Source: Paramacrobiotus metropolitanus
Lineage: Eukaryota > Tardigrada > Eutardigrada > Parachela > Macrobiotidae
Direction: 5' to 3'
DNA length: 64,000 bases
NCBI RefSeq assembly: GCF_019649055.1
Contig: NW_026570355.1
Span: 186,001 to 250,000 of the forward strand
In this document: positions 1 to 13,700 of the stretch, in pieces
How the letters are laid out: every line of letters starts with the position of its first letter
How positions within the stretch are numbered: position 1 is the first letter of the stretch
The notes under the pieces: model-generated
Database searches by the model: none
Told to the model about the DNA's origin: nothing
The model's input: only the letters and a program-made list of their open reading frames with translations
Translations under genes and position numbers: made by a program

Positions 1-1705
1 TATTTACCCTTAATGGCCTGACATCGTAAAACTGATACATCACAACTAAAAACGAGCTGTACACGCCGCACTAATTAAAATGTTGCATTTTTCATTTGTG
101 GTACTCGTATGCTATGCCGACACGGCGGCACCTGCAGTATACTCTTAACCACTTCAGCCAATGGCCCAATGCTTATCACTTGTATCAGTTTGCTGCAGTC
201 AGGCATTAACGGTTGAAAATATGTCTGGTTTACCTTCTGCCTGGTTTGACGTCTGTTTGGTTTTCACGCTGACTTCGCGAATAACCGTTCCAACTTGGAC
301 GTCTGGTTGTCGGAACTGGATCCAGTCAATTTCAGGCAAAAGGCGTATTCGGTTGCGATTGCAGGAGGGATGCCGAAGGACAAAGAATTTGCTGGCTTGT
401 GCACGACGGTGCGTGTTACTGTATATCAAATTGCGCCGCAAGAGTAATTGCACAAGTAGACACTCTCTAGTACACGGACAGCATGCATTTTCATCTTTTA
501 AGGCGCGCCAGTGTGCGTTCATGCAACCACCGGAAACGTTGCATCTTTGTTTTTGATATACAGTACTTTTACTTATGTTATTACGAGTATACTTCCTACT
601 GTAGTGTGCTTAAGTCCAGATGCGTTAGGTGCAGACTTGTACAGTAGTCACCGCGGTGGAGGTAAGTTGAAGTAACATGTGTGCGTCAAAGCGTTCCGTG
701 CGCCGATTACAACAACACCGTGAGCACCGGAATACACAGTTAACACCGACGTTCCAGCATCGGACAGATTCAGTGAAACTGTGCAATCATTAGAATCCTC
801 GTATGCGAACGGTAAACGGTTATGCAGTGCCGGCAAAACATTCTCCTTTACATAAAGTATAATAAACTATTTAATCACAGTTTTAGCTATTTAATTTTAA
901 ATCTGATTAATTTTCATGTTTTTCTTAGTTTTATTTTCTTGTGATTTCTACCCTTTTCTCAGTTTTCTCGGGAAGTATAAAGTATAAACTCTATCTTGTA
1001 TAAAATAGTTTTTTTTTCCTGTAAAGTACAAGCCATTCAATTTATCGAATAATTTATTTATTATTTAAAGTACAAACCATTTAATTTTATTTAGCTATTT
1101 AATTAAAGGATTGACTGATTTTTAATTATTTTCCTTTTGCTTATTCTTCTTGTGATTTCTACTTCTTTTTTTTGAATTTTTCTTTTTTTATGTAATATTT
1201 CATTTGTAATTCTGTTCAACTCGTACATACTGATTTTTATGCCGTTTATTTTCTATTTCATCGTAAATATTTTATTGCGTATTTTTTTCCCGTCTATACA
1301 AACGTGCAATCTTCAATGCAAAATGTCCCTACCAAACCGTGTAAAACTCATCCGACAGTATTTATTAATTCCTGAGCCGGTCGCAGCACCGATCGGTGTT
1401 TACACACGTAACAACACTAGTTGCGTCGAGAAAAGAACAAAACGAGATCCATACACAAAATAATCAACAGGAACTGGCTAACCTGACCATCAACAATCAG
1501 AAACGTCTAAAAAACACGCAACGCAACACCACAGCACGTTGACACGGAACTATACACGCATGACGTACGAAATCCTATTTCTCCTGCTCGTGGCTCATTC
1601 CATCAGTCAATTAGACAGGAACACGAAGCGTGAAAACATCAAAAAGTAAAAACTACAATAAAGGCACGCAGTGTGCGGATAACACCGCCGCATCCCGGTG
1701 GGCGG
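1..1705. other. 3' flank of the KDM3 locus, no gene seen
   Basis: AT-rich sequence downstream of the minus-strand KDM3 stop codon. A minus-strand AATAAA (plus-strand tttatt at 1361-1366) lies about 340 bases past the stop and is a candidate poly(A) signal. Positions 160-560 are less AT-rich and open in two frames, but I recognise no protein there and see no splice structure. Nothing else is supported. Confidence 0.5.
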
Positions 1706-4700
1706 CTACTCCGCGACGCCGGCCAGCACCTTCACCGTCTGGTAGACGATGTTCTTAATCTGCAACACAAATAAAAGACACCCATTTTAACGAACCTGCC
1801 GAAATAAAATAATTTCAAATCTTTTTTGTATTTTATTAATGGCACAACAAATTACTTATTTATTAATTTTATCTACAGTTCAGTCACATGAAACCTGATG
1901 ACAAATTTTACTTCGCCATTTATTTGAATTAATAAAACCTTATAATTCGCTATCTCAAAAAATCACCGAAATTCCCATTCCAAAAATTAGAAAAAATGCT
2001 AATCGCTGTTTGCTTTATTACAGTTTTAAATTTTATTTTGTTCTCGACACGCGAGCAATGCTTCAGACTATTTACAAATATTTTCGGGTTGTTTTTTCGT
2101 GTTTAGTCAACGAAACATTTGCAAAACAAATTCAAGTGGAAAAATTACATGTTTATTAATTTAAAACTTTTATGCACAATCCGGTGAAAACCAAAACAAA
2201 AAAATGAACTATTTACAAAAATTTTCTGGATTGGTTCTATTATAGGCACACAACAATTTAAAAAAACATTTATTCATTATTCAGAAAACAGCGCGACGAA
2301 AACGGGAAAAAATAAAACCATTAAAATACGAACCGTATTTTATAATAACAGCCTTTACACTACGCTATCATGCAGCAAGCACACAATTCTGTACCTGCAG
2401 TTTGTCGGCCTTGTTGTCGAAGTTGTCCGGCAGCCGGCTGAAGTCGGTGGTCAGACTGACGCAGTGCGCCAGATGCTCCGGACTGACAAAATCCTCCGCC
2501 ACTTTAATACAGCTGTGCACATTCCACACCTACAAAGCCCCAAGAAATTAATTGTAAAAAATCATTTAATTCTAATCATATCGTTTAACTGTAAAAGATG
2601 GGAGATAAGTCCTTAAAAACAATTATTTCGAAGGAACAAATAAAGAAATTATTCCGACCGTTTCGCACACCGCAAATTCTCATAAAAATAGAGAATCTTC
2701 TAGAAAAACAAGGTTTTTTCAAATAATTCCAAAAAATGTTACACAACATCTTTCAGGCTTTTTAGAAAATTTACGAAAACCTGTGCACGCGCCTAAAGCC
2801 GCAATAACCAATTACTGCAAAAATTATGTTAAATCGCAAATTAATTACCTATTACCTACTGCGAAATTTCTCAACAAATAAAAAGCTGAGATAGAACAGA
2901 TTACCAAAAAATCAGTGAATAAATTACCATTTTAATTATGCATAAAACCAGAACCTATGAACTATCAAATAAATAAATGAAAAATCCCCATAAAATAAAT
3001 TTACAAGTACGAAATAAATTATTAATTCAGATAAGTAAATCCCGGACCGAAAACTCAATAATAAAAACATGTAAATATTCTGCTGAAGAAGTTATTCCCC
3101 AGCTGGAGGAAGAATGCCTCCTCCTGATCGTACCTGGTGGGGCGCCCCGGCGGGAATGAAGATGGCGTCGCCCTCGAACTGCACAATATCGAAGGGCCAG
3201 ACGTGGGTGTCCTGCCGCAGGCGCTCGCGCATCGCCTCGTCCAGGAACTCGTCCTGCGTGTGGATGGGATTCACCGGCGGCTCGCTCTTGCCGGCGGCCA
3301 GGGCGCGCCGTTCCCGCGCCGACTGCTGCCGCTCCAGCAGCCACGCCGTGATCGTGTCGGCGTCCTTCGCCCGGAAGATCTGCCACACGGCCCTTAAAAC
3401 CACCATCACAATAAGTAAGTAAGGATATTATGCAATTTTCTGCGAGTTTCCCTGAATTTTCAACAAATTTATTTCAATTTTTTATAAATCAACGTACGTA
3501 CAGTATTTCCGTCAGATTGTTTTTATATTAAACGAATTTTATCCCCTGCTCACACTAATTACATTAAAATGAATAAATTTATTTGCTGACTGGGAATATT
3601 TCCACAATATCTTAATGAAATTAATTAGACAATTAATTTTTGTTAGCCACACAAAAGCATTATCTCGAAAAACTTACGACATACAGAGGAAAAATATAGA
3701 TTTTGCCGAAAAAATTTAAAGATATTAATTACAACTCGACAAAAACGAAAAAATGATCTGAATAAGGAAGACCCCATTCTCACCCGGGCACTTCATTGGG
3801 ATCCTCCAGACGCCGCTTCGTCTCCTCATCCAAATTGAGTCTGGACAACACTTCCTTCGTACCTGCAACACAGCCGACAAATATCACTTAATTGAGTTAA
3901 TTCAGCCGCAAAAATCGCAGCTGACGAGGGAAAAACGGGAATTCCGGTGTCGGCGTACTCTGCAGGCTCTCTTCGGCGCCCTCGCCCACCGGTTTGGCTA
4001 CGTGGACGATGACGTTGACGGCGTCGGAGATGTCCACGTGCAGGTTGGTAGTGGCGTGTTTCGGTTGCCCGGCCGCGCCTGCAACGCCACATTTTTAACA
4101 CGATTAATAATAATTATTAACAACAACAACTAGAGCAACACTCTAAACACCAATAATGAAAACCATGAATTTTTGTGTATCAACAATCTGACTTTCATAT
4201 TTCATATTTACTAGGAATAAAAATGGTCCTTGATTTAAAAAAAAATATCGATGTTTGTTTGGTTGAAAATACATTGTACTGCTCCGAATTATCTATCTAG
4301 AAGAAGTAAAAATTTAAAATACATTTCCAATATTCAGATTTCGTTATATTTCCAGGCTACGGGAATCAATTTGGACTGGCTCAATAGCCGCTACACTACA
4401 AAATCCTCAAGTATCGCTGTTGGTTACGGTGATAGAAGCAGCTGCAAGTGCATGTACAGCCGCTCGTCTTCGCATCCACTGTACACCGACTGATCGACGT
4501 GCAAAATGTTGCGCAACTTTTTAAATCAATCAAATCTAAAACATCCCCGCCAAAAGACTGCATCCACTTTATATTTAAATAAATTTAGAAGAATAATTCT
4601 CCCATTTTGCTAGAGAACTTCCCCATATTTTTAACAAAATTCCAAGAAAATTTTTCGGGACAATCACTTCGACCGCAACAGCACAATTTCCCAACGACAT

Positions 4701-7700
4701 TTCAATTGCAATACAATTAAACGTATCTGTACACACAAAAATTCGCATTTTAATCGAAATTCGTCTTCCCCACTCACCGTAGGCAATGTACATTTTCGGG
4801 CCCAAATCCGGCGGATTGAAATGGCTCGGCAGGTAGCGCGAGAGGTTGAAGACGCCGTGGATGTTGGCGTAGCTGTTGATGGGCAGCGCCTGCATCAAAT
4901 CCTGATAATGATCCACCAGCTTCTCGCGGAACGACGCATCCGTCGGCCAGTCCTTGATTTTCAACAGCCGCGGAATACCGTTATTATTTCGCAAGCGTTC
5001 TGCAAGGAAAAGATCTCTCATCAATAACAGATTAATCGAAAAATAAATTATACGCCACGAGATTTGCAGCGTCCGCAAATAGCAGTCAGAAAAATGAAGA
5101 AAATTCATTTCGCATGCAAGTTTGACAACTGGGAACAGTTACTACCTTTCCAGTTTTTCGTTTCGATAAAATTTATTAATCTTAATTAAAAAAAGAAGAA
5201 ATAATCAGCAAGATTCGGACAAATAACCAACGCATCCGAGCACTACGAATAAATAATATTAGAGTCTGTAAAAACAAACTAAAAATCAGACAAAATGAAT
5301 AAAATTCATTAATTTTATTAAAAAAGAATAAATATAAAATAATAAGCAAGAATTTGACAAATAACCACAACATCCAAATAATACTAAAAAAATAAAATTA
5401 GAGACTGTAACAATACTAAAAATTAGAGAAAATAAATCTGGTAGCATAAATAAAAAACGTTTAATCGATTTGAGAGCATATTTTGCGACTAATACCAAAA
5501 GTAGCGGAAGCTGTTTATTTTTACAAAAAAATTCTGCAGAAAAAAATTGGAATTTCATCAGCAGAATAATTAGGGATAAAAAACTGTAAAAATGTGAATT
5601 CTGTTAGAAATATTCGTTACCGTTGTAGTTGGTGAAGCCCTTCCAGAAATCGCCATGCGTCTTGCCGTGCAGCTGCTCCTGCGGCTTCTTCAGACAGTCC
5701 ACCAACAGGACCGGCTCGGCGCCGAAACGCTGTTGGAAATACTCTGGCAGCCAGATGTCCGGTCGCGCCAGACGCCGGTGCACGCCCTCCACAATCACCG
5801 GATCACCTGCACAAATCGCACAATATTTTGAAAATATGAAATTCTACAATAAAATCCAGCGTGGGCAATATTACTCCATTTAAATTATGAAATAAATCCA
5901 GCGATGCATTCCACCGCATTGATAAATTACATTGTAAAAATATTTTATGACTGCATCTAGCTGAATTTTCACACTTGCTAAGCCATCAAGCACCAGCAAA
6001 GGAATCTGCTTTACCGTTACACTACACCCTCTCGTCAACTCGGGACGATTTAAACTCTATCAAGTTACTGAAGTCAGCCTGTGCAGATGTCGCGAGTACC
6101 CGTACATGTAGTCTGATTCATGTAGATAACACAAAAAGTAAAAAAAAATTTTGAAAATGTACCGAAAAAATTTTCCAGTAGCCAGCTTATGTTGAATAAG
6201 TTGGCTACTTACAGGGAGAAGAAATAAATTAAATACTGTACTAAAATCAGCTATCATGCGGACAACAACGATGGAACACGTCCAAAATGCACAATCGAAA
6301 AATAAATGTTAATTTCATTCAGATTATTGACAGAACGAAACCACAATAGCACTGGCATTAAGAGCGTTCGACGGGCAGTACCTTGGCACCATTTGTCGCG
6401 GAACTCCTGCAGCGCCACGTCGTCCGGACGGCCGGCCGGGATGCGGCGGATGTGGCGCTCCGACGGCCAGGGATCGGCGATGTCGCGGCAGCGCGTCGAT
6501 AAGCATTTCTTCCGGTCGAGAAGGGCCTTCTTCGAGGGAATCGGCATTTTCGGCAGCAGCTCATCCGGCGCTAACTCGCTGCACCGTTTCTTTATCAATT
6601 CCACCGCTGAAAATTTAATTAAATAATCCAGTGAATAAAAGCAACAGAAAAATCCTCTTGAAGGAAAATTAACTATCTCCGACAATTCCCCTAACACAAA
6701 CCGGACAACGTACTAAATAAAACCAATCGTTACTTATCAAGCGACAGAAGAATTCCAATTAAAAAGAAAGTGAAATAATAATACAACTACTGCAGCCTCC
6801 AAAAACAACAATAACTACACATCATGACAACAACCCTTCTCACATCAAGAAAACAGCAACTCACGCAAGTGCGGCTGCGGTGGAAGCAGAACAGAAGAAG
6901 TCTCAGTTGTACTCGTACTTAAACGGCAGATACATTTTTTCTCCAATTGCTTTCGAAACAATGGGCCCATGGGGACCGTCAGCCATTGCCATCATTAAAG
7001 AATTGGGCAAACGACTGGAGCAACACACAGGCGAAAGACGTTCCCATGAATTTCTACGTCAAAGACTGTCACTAGTGATACAACGAGGAAACGCTGCATC
7101 AGTTTTGGGAACGATGGAAGGAGCAGAAAAGTTAAATGAAATTTTCATGTTGTAAAATTATGTTGTTTTAAGCTGTTGCATAACCGTTGTACCACAGGTA
7201 ATAAACGTAACAATAACTATTCCCTTTTTAAATTGAAACAGAACGAAACAACTACTACGATTTAAATTAATAAAACAGAAAATGGTAAATTTTACATTTA
7301 AACACAACGAAAAAACGTCAGAATTGTAAATCAAAAAACGCGAAATTTAAATTTCCATAATTATAAGGAATTTTAATTGTAAGAACAACGACAAATATGT
7401 CATTAGAATCTGATTTAAATAAAAAAGGAAAAAATAATAATAATTAATTTCGGTAGTAATTTCTTTTACGCAGGCCAACGCTGACCTTTAGTGGGGATCA
7501 TGCGTGTCGGCTTGAGATTATGGTCGAAGCGCTGCGCGGCCAGCTCCTGGGCCTGCGCCATGGATTTGACGTCGCGCGGCAGCGGGCGGGTGGAACTGGC
7601 GCAGCACGCCGGCCATTTGCAGTCGTCACGCGGGATCTCCTGCATCCCGATCAAATCATCCGGATTGTACACCAGTTTCCCGGTTTTTCCTTTTCCCGTC

Positions 7701-10700
7701 TTGCCTACAACGCAAACAATCCATATAATTAATTTTCCCCAATAAAAAACCAGTTTTTTTTAAATCCATCAAAGATATGGGGATTCGACAAAGGTTCAAA
7801 CCAAAAATTCGATCAAGAAAAATCTTGGTTAACAATTTAAACGCACTTATAAGTAATAAATGATAGCGCAAATACAGTTTTACAGGATTTACGGAAAAAA
7901 ATAATAGGAAAAACAAAGAAACAAAACCAAATAAATTACAGTAACTGACTTCGAATCCAAGCAATCAATTTGATACCAAAATCAAGTCCAACAAAATACA
8001 TGATGATAAACATATGAATTAAATATGGGGTGGCTATAACGGTTTCCTTAAATAAAACTGATCAAAAAACGCTGATTGTAGCTAAAGGTTAAAGCGCATT
8101 TACGTAATTTCTGCAGATTAATCTATAAAATGAAAATCAGAGAACAGGAAGAAATGATTAAATCAATAATGATTAAATTTCTGGCGTTCAGCCAATAAAA
8201 TTCGCGGAAAACGAAGACTAATTTATTTTCTATGTTTCTAGACAACAAAATAATTTATAATTAAAGATCATCACCACTAACTTATTTTTTGTTCACACAA
8301 TAGCAAAATCCAGAAAAAAATTTCAGGCCGATAATTTTCTGGTGTTTAGCCAATAAGAAAAATGGAGATTAATTAAGAACAATTTAGTTTAGTTTCCACA
8401 ATTAAAATTCGAGAACAATTCCCACTGCACTGTCTCGTGGAGTCCAACGGACGCAAAGCAGAGAAATCATTAAAAATGAGTTGTTTTGTACCTGTTTTCG
8501 CGACGGGCGCCCCCTGCAGCGCATTGCGCCGCTTCCGGCACGGTCCGCACACGGCGAACCCACACCACAGGCACGTATGATGGAGATCGAATATAGACGT
8601 CTTGCAGACGTCGCAGTACTCGCGGAATCCCGCCGGCACCTGCTTGAGGATGGTGCTGTCCGGGGCCAGCTCGTAGACGTTGAAGTCGGCCTCCTGGTCC
8701 TTCAAGACGCGCTGGAGGGGGCCGGCGGCGCGCGGCAGGATGTAGGCGGCCACGGCGCGACTGACGACCGGGTCGGGGACGGCGGGGGGCTCGATGAAGT
8801 ACAGGGCGGAGGGGGGTGGAGAGCGTGATTGACTGACCGTCTCCGTGACGGCGGCGTGCAGCCGCAGCGAGTGGAACGGCACGCTCGGGCCCCCTGCGCG
8901 CTCCGGCTTCAGGTATTCGTGCGGTCGTAAACTGCAAGAAAAAGAAATTAATGTTTTAAAAAAATAAATTAAAAAAACTGGAAAGGAATGTATTTTCCGG
9001 TAATCTGCAAACAAACTAGATAAACGTCATCAATGTCACAAACCGACTACGTTCTTGGAAAGCAATATGTATTTGATAACAACTTTAAAATAAATTAAAT
9101 AAACTGGAAAACAAAAAAAACTTTCTAATAAATCAAAAATAATTTCCAATAATTAAAAAAACAATAACTAACGTCATTTTAATAATAAAATATTACTTTA
9201 AAATTCTAGTTAGAAGAATTTTCGCATTTTTCTTCAGATTTATGATTGCTAAACTTCAGTTTATCACGAAAACTGAATCGTTTTTTCTTTGAATTTCTTG
9301 CAGACCATTCTATTCCATATGACTATATTCTCAATACCGAATGACAGAAAAGAAATATAAAGACAATTTTCTGGAAAAGGAAACTTTTTCTATGAAAAGC
9401 AGAAATTATAAGGCTTCGACTGTTCGATGTAGAAATCGCAATTAAAAACGAATAACAATATCATATGTTGACAGCCGCTGAAAATTTAATTTTTATTCTA
9501 ATTGTAATTTAAGAAAATAATTCACAGAATGTGTAAATGTTTTCCCATTTACTGTAATTCAAAAAAATAATTTAGTATAAAAATTTTCCCCCTATTAAAT
9601 TGAGTAAAATAATTCGGAAATAAATACAATTAGTACCGTACACCAAAGTAAACTTACAATCGCATATTGGTCTCCCGGAAGCGGCAGGTATTATCCCCGC
9701 GGTAATCGCTCTCGAAGCGGACGTAGAGGAGGAAGCAGTCCATGCACAGCGGCACCTCCACCACGAACTGCCCCGTCACGCCGGCCGACACGGGCAGCGG
9801 CTTCCGCAGGTGAATGCAGCTGGTCGTCTGGATGAACGACGGCTTCCCCGCCGGCAGCACATCGCGCTTCGCTCGCTTCACAACGGCTTTCTCGCCGTTC
9901 TCCGTGGCCAGGATGGCGCGTTTGGCGCCGATATGATTCTTCTCACTAGCTGCCATCATTTTATCGCGGATAGAATCCAATACTTCCTCTTCACTCCAGA
10001 TCTCCTCATCAAAAGCTGCAACAACGCCGGAAATTACCGATTAAACTGAACCATAGCAGACAGTTCCCTGTGAGCGTACTATAGTGATCAGTAGAACGGT
10101 ACATAATATTGTCAGTCGCGCTGCATTTAATATTATTCTTCAACAAACGCAACGCACTGCACTACTTTTCCTGTAACGGTACGTATATTCATAATGCGAT
10201 AAAGCACGATCACCACCAAAAGCGCCGAATTTAGTCAAAGAAAAGCAGGAAAATAATTTAATCAAACTCTCCAGCAACTGCCTGAAATTACCAAATAAAT
10301 ATAACCAAACAAGCTAGTTCCCTGTTATCCTATGTCAATATTCCTAGTGACTGTCCGTAAAATTTTTCATCTGCGCTGCGTTTAAAAATTAATTTCCAAC
10401 AAGCACAACGCATCTCAGATTTCTCCCTGTACCAGTACGCCAATGTACAATACGATATAGCTGAAACGCTACCCACTGCGCCGCATTTAGCCCAATAAAG
10501 CAAAACATCAGACGATTCGTTCAACCATTAAAACGTCCCCGTTCTCACACATAGATGCCTACAGCCCACTACCAAGAACTCACTACTCGCGCCGCAATTA
10601 TCTCGCAACATCAGGCAATCAGCTGAAAAATCGCATTTCACGCGTTTTTACGTCATCCCGCACGCCGGATATCCGACCCACTATGGCGCCCATGCAAAAA

Positions 10701-13700
10701 CTAACGATAAAAAACAGAAGTTTCGGGACCCACGTACCTGCGGGGCTGGGCACGGTCCCTTGCGTTTCCGCAGGCAAATCACGGTTGGCAGTCGTCAGGT
10801 ACGAGGAGTGTAAAATGTGGGGGATACTGTGGTGTCTCAGCGCGTACTGCTTCCACTTTTCCACGCGATGCTGCTGCAAACACAAAGATGGATGCACAAA
10901 ACACTCCGGGATAATGCTCGTCATGCATGGATAGACAGAATGCAGGCAAGGAGAGAGACGCGACAAGACGCATGCACATCAAGCAGCAGACGATAAAATT
11001 TTAAAATTCAAATTAAAAAATGATGAAAACGCCAGCTGCGATTCAACTGACTTCCATGATTAATCAATTGGATAATATTTTCCCCTGCAGGCTGATAAAT
11101 CAGACTGGCGGCAACAGACGGACGTGACGAAACTAACGAGTCCGCGATAATCCGCGATGACGCAAACACGCTACAACAGGCAGACAAAGGAGGGAATTTG
11201 GTGGGCCAACAACTACGCGTGCCTGTGCTCTGATCCAATCCTGCTGGAGGGTTGGGATCTGAGTTATTCACTTAATTCGGTTCATTTTACGCACTTTGCG
11301 TCTCGCGCTCAGTAGCAGTGTTTACAGCTGTACACGTCTCGACATCCATTGGAATTTGTGGTTTCTTGGTGTGTGTTGCATTCGGTTTTCGCAATCAGGT
11401 AATCAATGTTTTAAAAAAGTCATTCAAGTTATCACAATGTTCTTTTTTTGATAAAATTTATGTTTACATCCACTGATATCCGAAAGGTTCCAATTTACCA
11501 CGGGAAAACTAAAATATAATATGAAATACTGGCACCTGCAGCAATATCGTAAAAACAAGTTCCTTATGAAAATTCAGCGACATGGAAACAGTAGCTTGTG
11601 GATCTTGAGCCACAAGGTTTCGTAGTTTTTGTATTTCTTTGCTGAAAACTACGTACATAAGGAATATTGTTGGACATATTGCTGGAAAGGCTCATTATGA
11701 TGCTCCCCAGTCCTACAACATCGGTAGTGAAATCAAGATGATAAAGCACACCTCATTCCATTTGTAATATGCTTCGGCTTGCCAGGACACGTTTGCAAAT
11801 AGCTAAAATTTTAAGCATAAAACACTGTTAAAAAACATATTTTTTTGTCAGCAGAAACTTTTGAAAGAACTAAGATGAACACTCGGGTTAAGACTACGCT
11901 TAAAACTAAGATCAGTAATTCTGATAATACTCTGATAAAACTAATATTTATACTCAGGTTTTCAAACCTCAGAAAGCTTAGTGTTTGCGAACTCTGGTTA
12001 TTTCTCCCAAAAACTCAAAAATTCCTCCGTCCACAAAATGTTTTAAACCTAATTGAATTTATTATTATGTTCACCAGTGAAGTTTATTCAGCCAGAAATA
12101 CACTATAACAGAAGTTAGGCACTATAACAGAACTTCAAATTTAAAAATTCAAAGAAAATTTAATGGTATTATACATTTTATTTTGTAATATCTGTTTTTT
12201 GGCAAACCAAAGGAATACTAGAAACTGAAAATGACGAAATGACGTAATTGCAAAAAAATATACGACATTACTAATGACGAGGATTTAAAGCCTGAGTTTT
12301 GAATTGTTTGCACATTTAATTTTGCGCCGTCATTTTTCACAACAATTTTTCATCCTGCACGTTTGCTAAATCTGTTGTCTTGAAACACTAAATATGCGTT
12401 GACCAAACAGTTATATTTCAATTGAGAAAGATTATTAGAGAAAAAAAAAGCAGAAAATAAAAAGTTATCTTAGCATACCATTTTTCTGGTTAAATATTTC
12501 GAAAAAAAATGTATATTTTTTTGTTTTTAGCTGATGTTGGAAATAAAAAGAGGCTAGCGCTACGCTACTATATACTTCCACTGCCGAGTAGCAGAGCGTT
12601 TCAAATGTAATGGAAATTGTTGCAAAATTGTTTTAGAACGCATTATAGGTATTATACGCAATTATTCCGTTGGTCTGAAACTTTTGCCAACACTACTATG
12701 AGCACTCGGGTTAAGACCATGCTTTGAACTAGTATCACCACTCAAGTTTATACGTTGATCAAAACTAGCATTAGTACTCGGGTTAACACTCTCGTTAAAG
12801 CTAACACGAACATCTTTATTTGTACACCAAATATCATTCAATAATTCAGGAATCGTAACTGTTTCGCTACACATAATTATTTTTTGCAAAATGCTTATGA
12901 AAAACAATTTTTCGCGGACGCTTTGGCATGAGAAAAATTTGGTACAAAAACTTTTTGCTGAATCGCTACACAGACATTCGGCATGCTACTGTCTTTTTGT
13001 TTACGTTCTAATCTATAATCTCATTAGAATGTTTTCCTAAGTTTTTTTTTATATTTTACTTGTTTTTGTTAGCTTTTCTTGTGTTTTCTGAATATATTTT
13101 CGTGGTGTTCATAAGATTATTAGCTTTTTTGGCTGGCTTTAGTTTTTTTTTTAATCCAGTATGTTTTTTAACTTTTCAAGCTTTGTTAAAATTGTTTTTT
13201 AAGCCAAATTGTGCTATGCTAAAATTGGTATATGCGGAAGAGTTTTATGCCCTTATGTTCTTATTCCGAAATGTACGTATATCATGCGGCTTCCCCTGCG
13301 TAGATGTTACTAAAAGCATTTTCAACGAAAAGGTTGATTTCAGTATTCTTAATGAAAAAAAAAACGAAGATAAAAAAGAAATGAAGACATTTTCAATGCG
13401 AAAGTTTATTTGAGTTATAGTTCCGAAGAAGATTTGCAGAAAAAGATCGAGAGTCAGTTTGTCGAAAGGGGTTAAGCTAAAGCCGAACAAAACAGTTGAT
13501 TCGTCTGTTGACCGTATTTTTAACCAGAGTCTTAACCAGAGTGCTGTTTTTAGTTTATAACCGAGTATAAACCTTAGTAATCTTGTTAGTCCAGATCAAA
13601 GTCTTAACCCGAGTGCACACATTAGTATCGTCAAAAGTTTTACTTGACTGGAGGTTGTAAGTTAGATTTGGGTTTTCAAGCTCATTTTGGAATTTCTGAC

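Noticed and set aside
161-556. 131-codon plus-strand frame near the window start
   Set aside because: Unrecognised, overlapped by an equally long minus-strand frame, and without coding bias.
13060-13413. 117-codon hydrophobic frame inside the Mutator-like element
   Set aside because: The Phe/Leu-rich translation is what T-rich DNA produces. No signal peptide or family features are seen and no related copy supports it.
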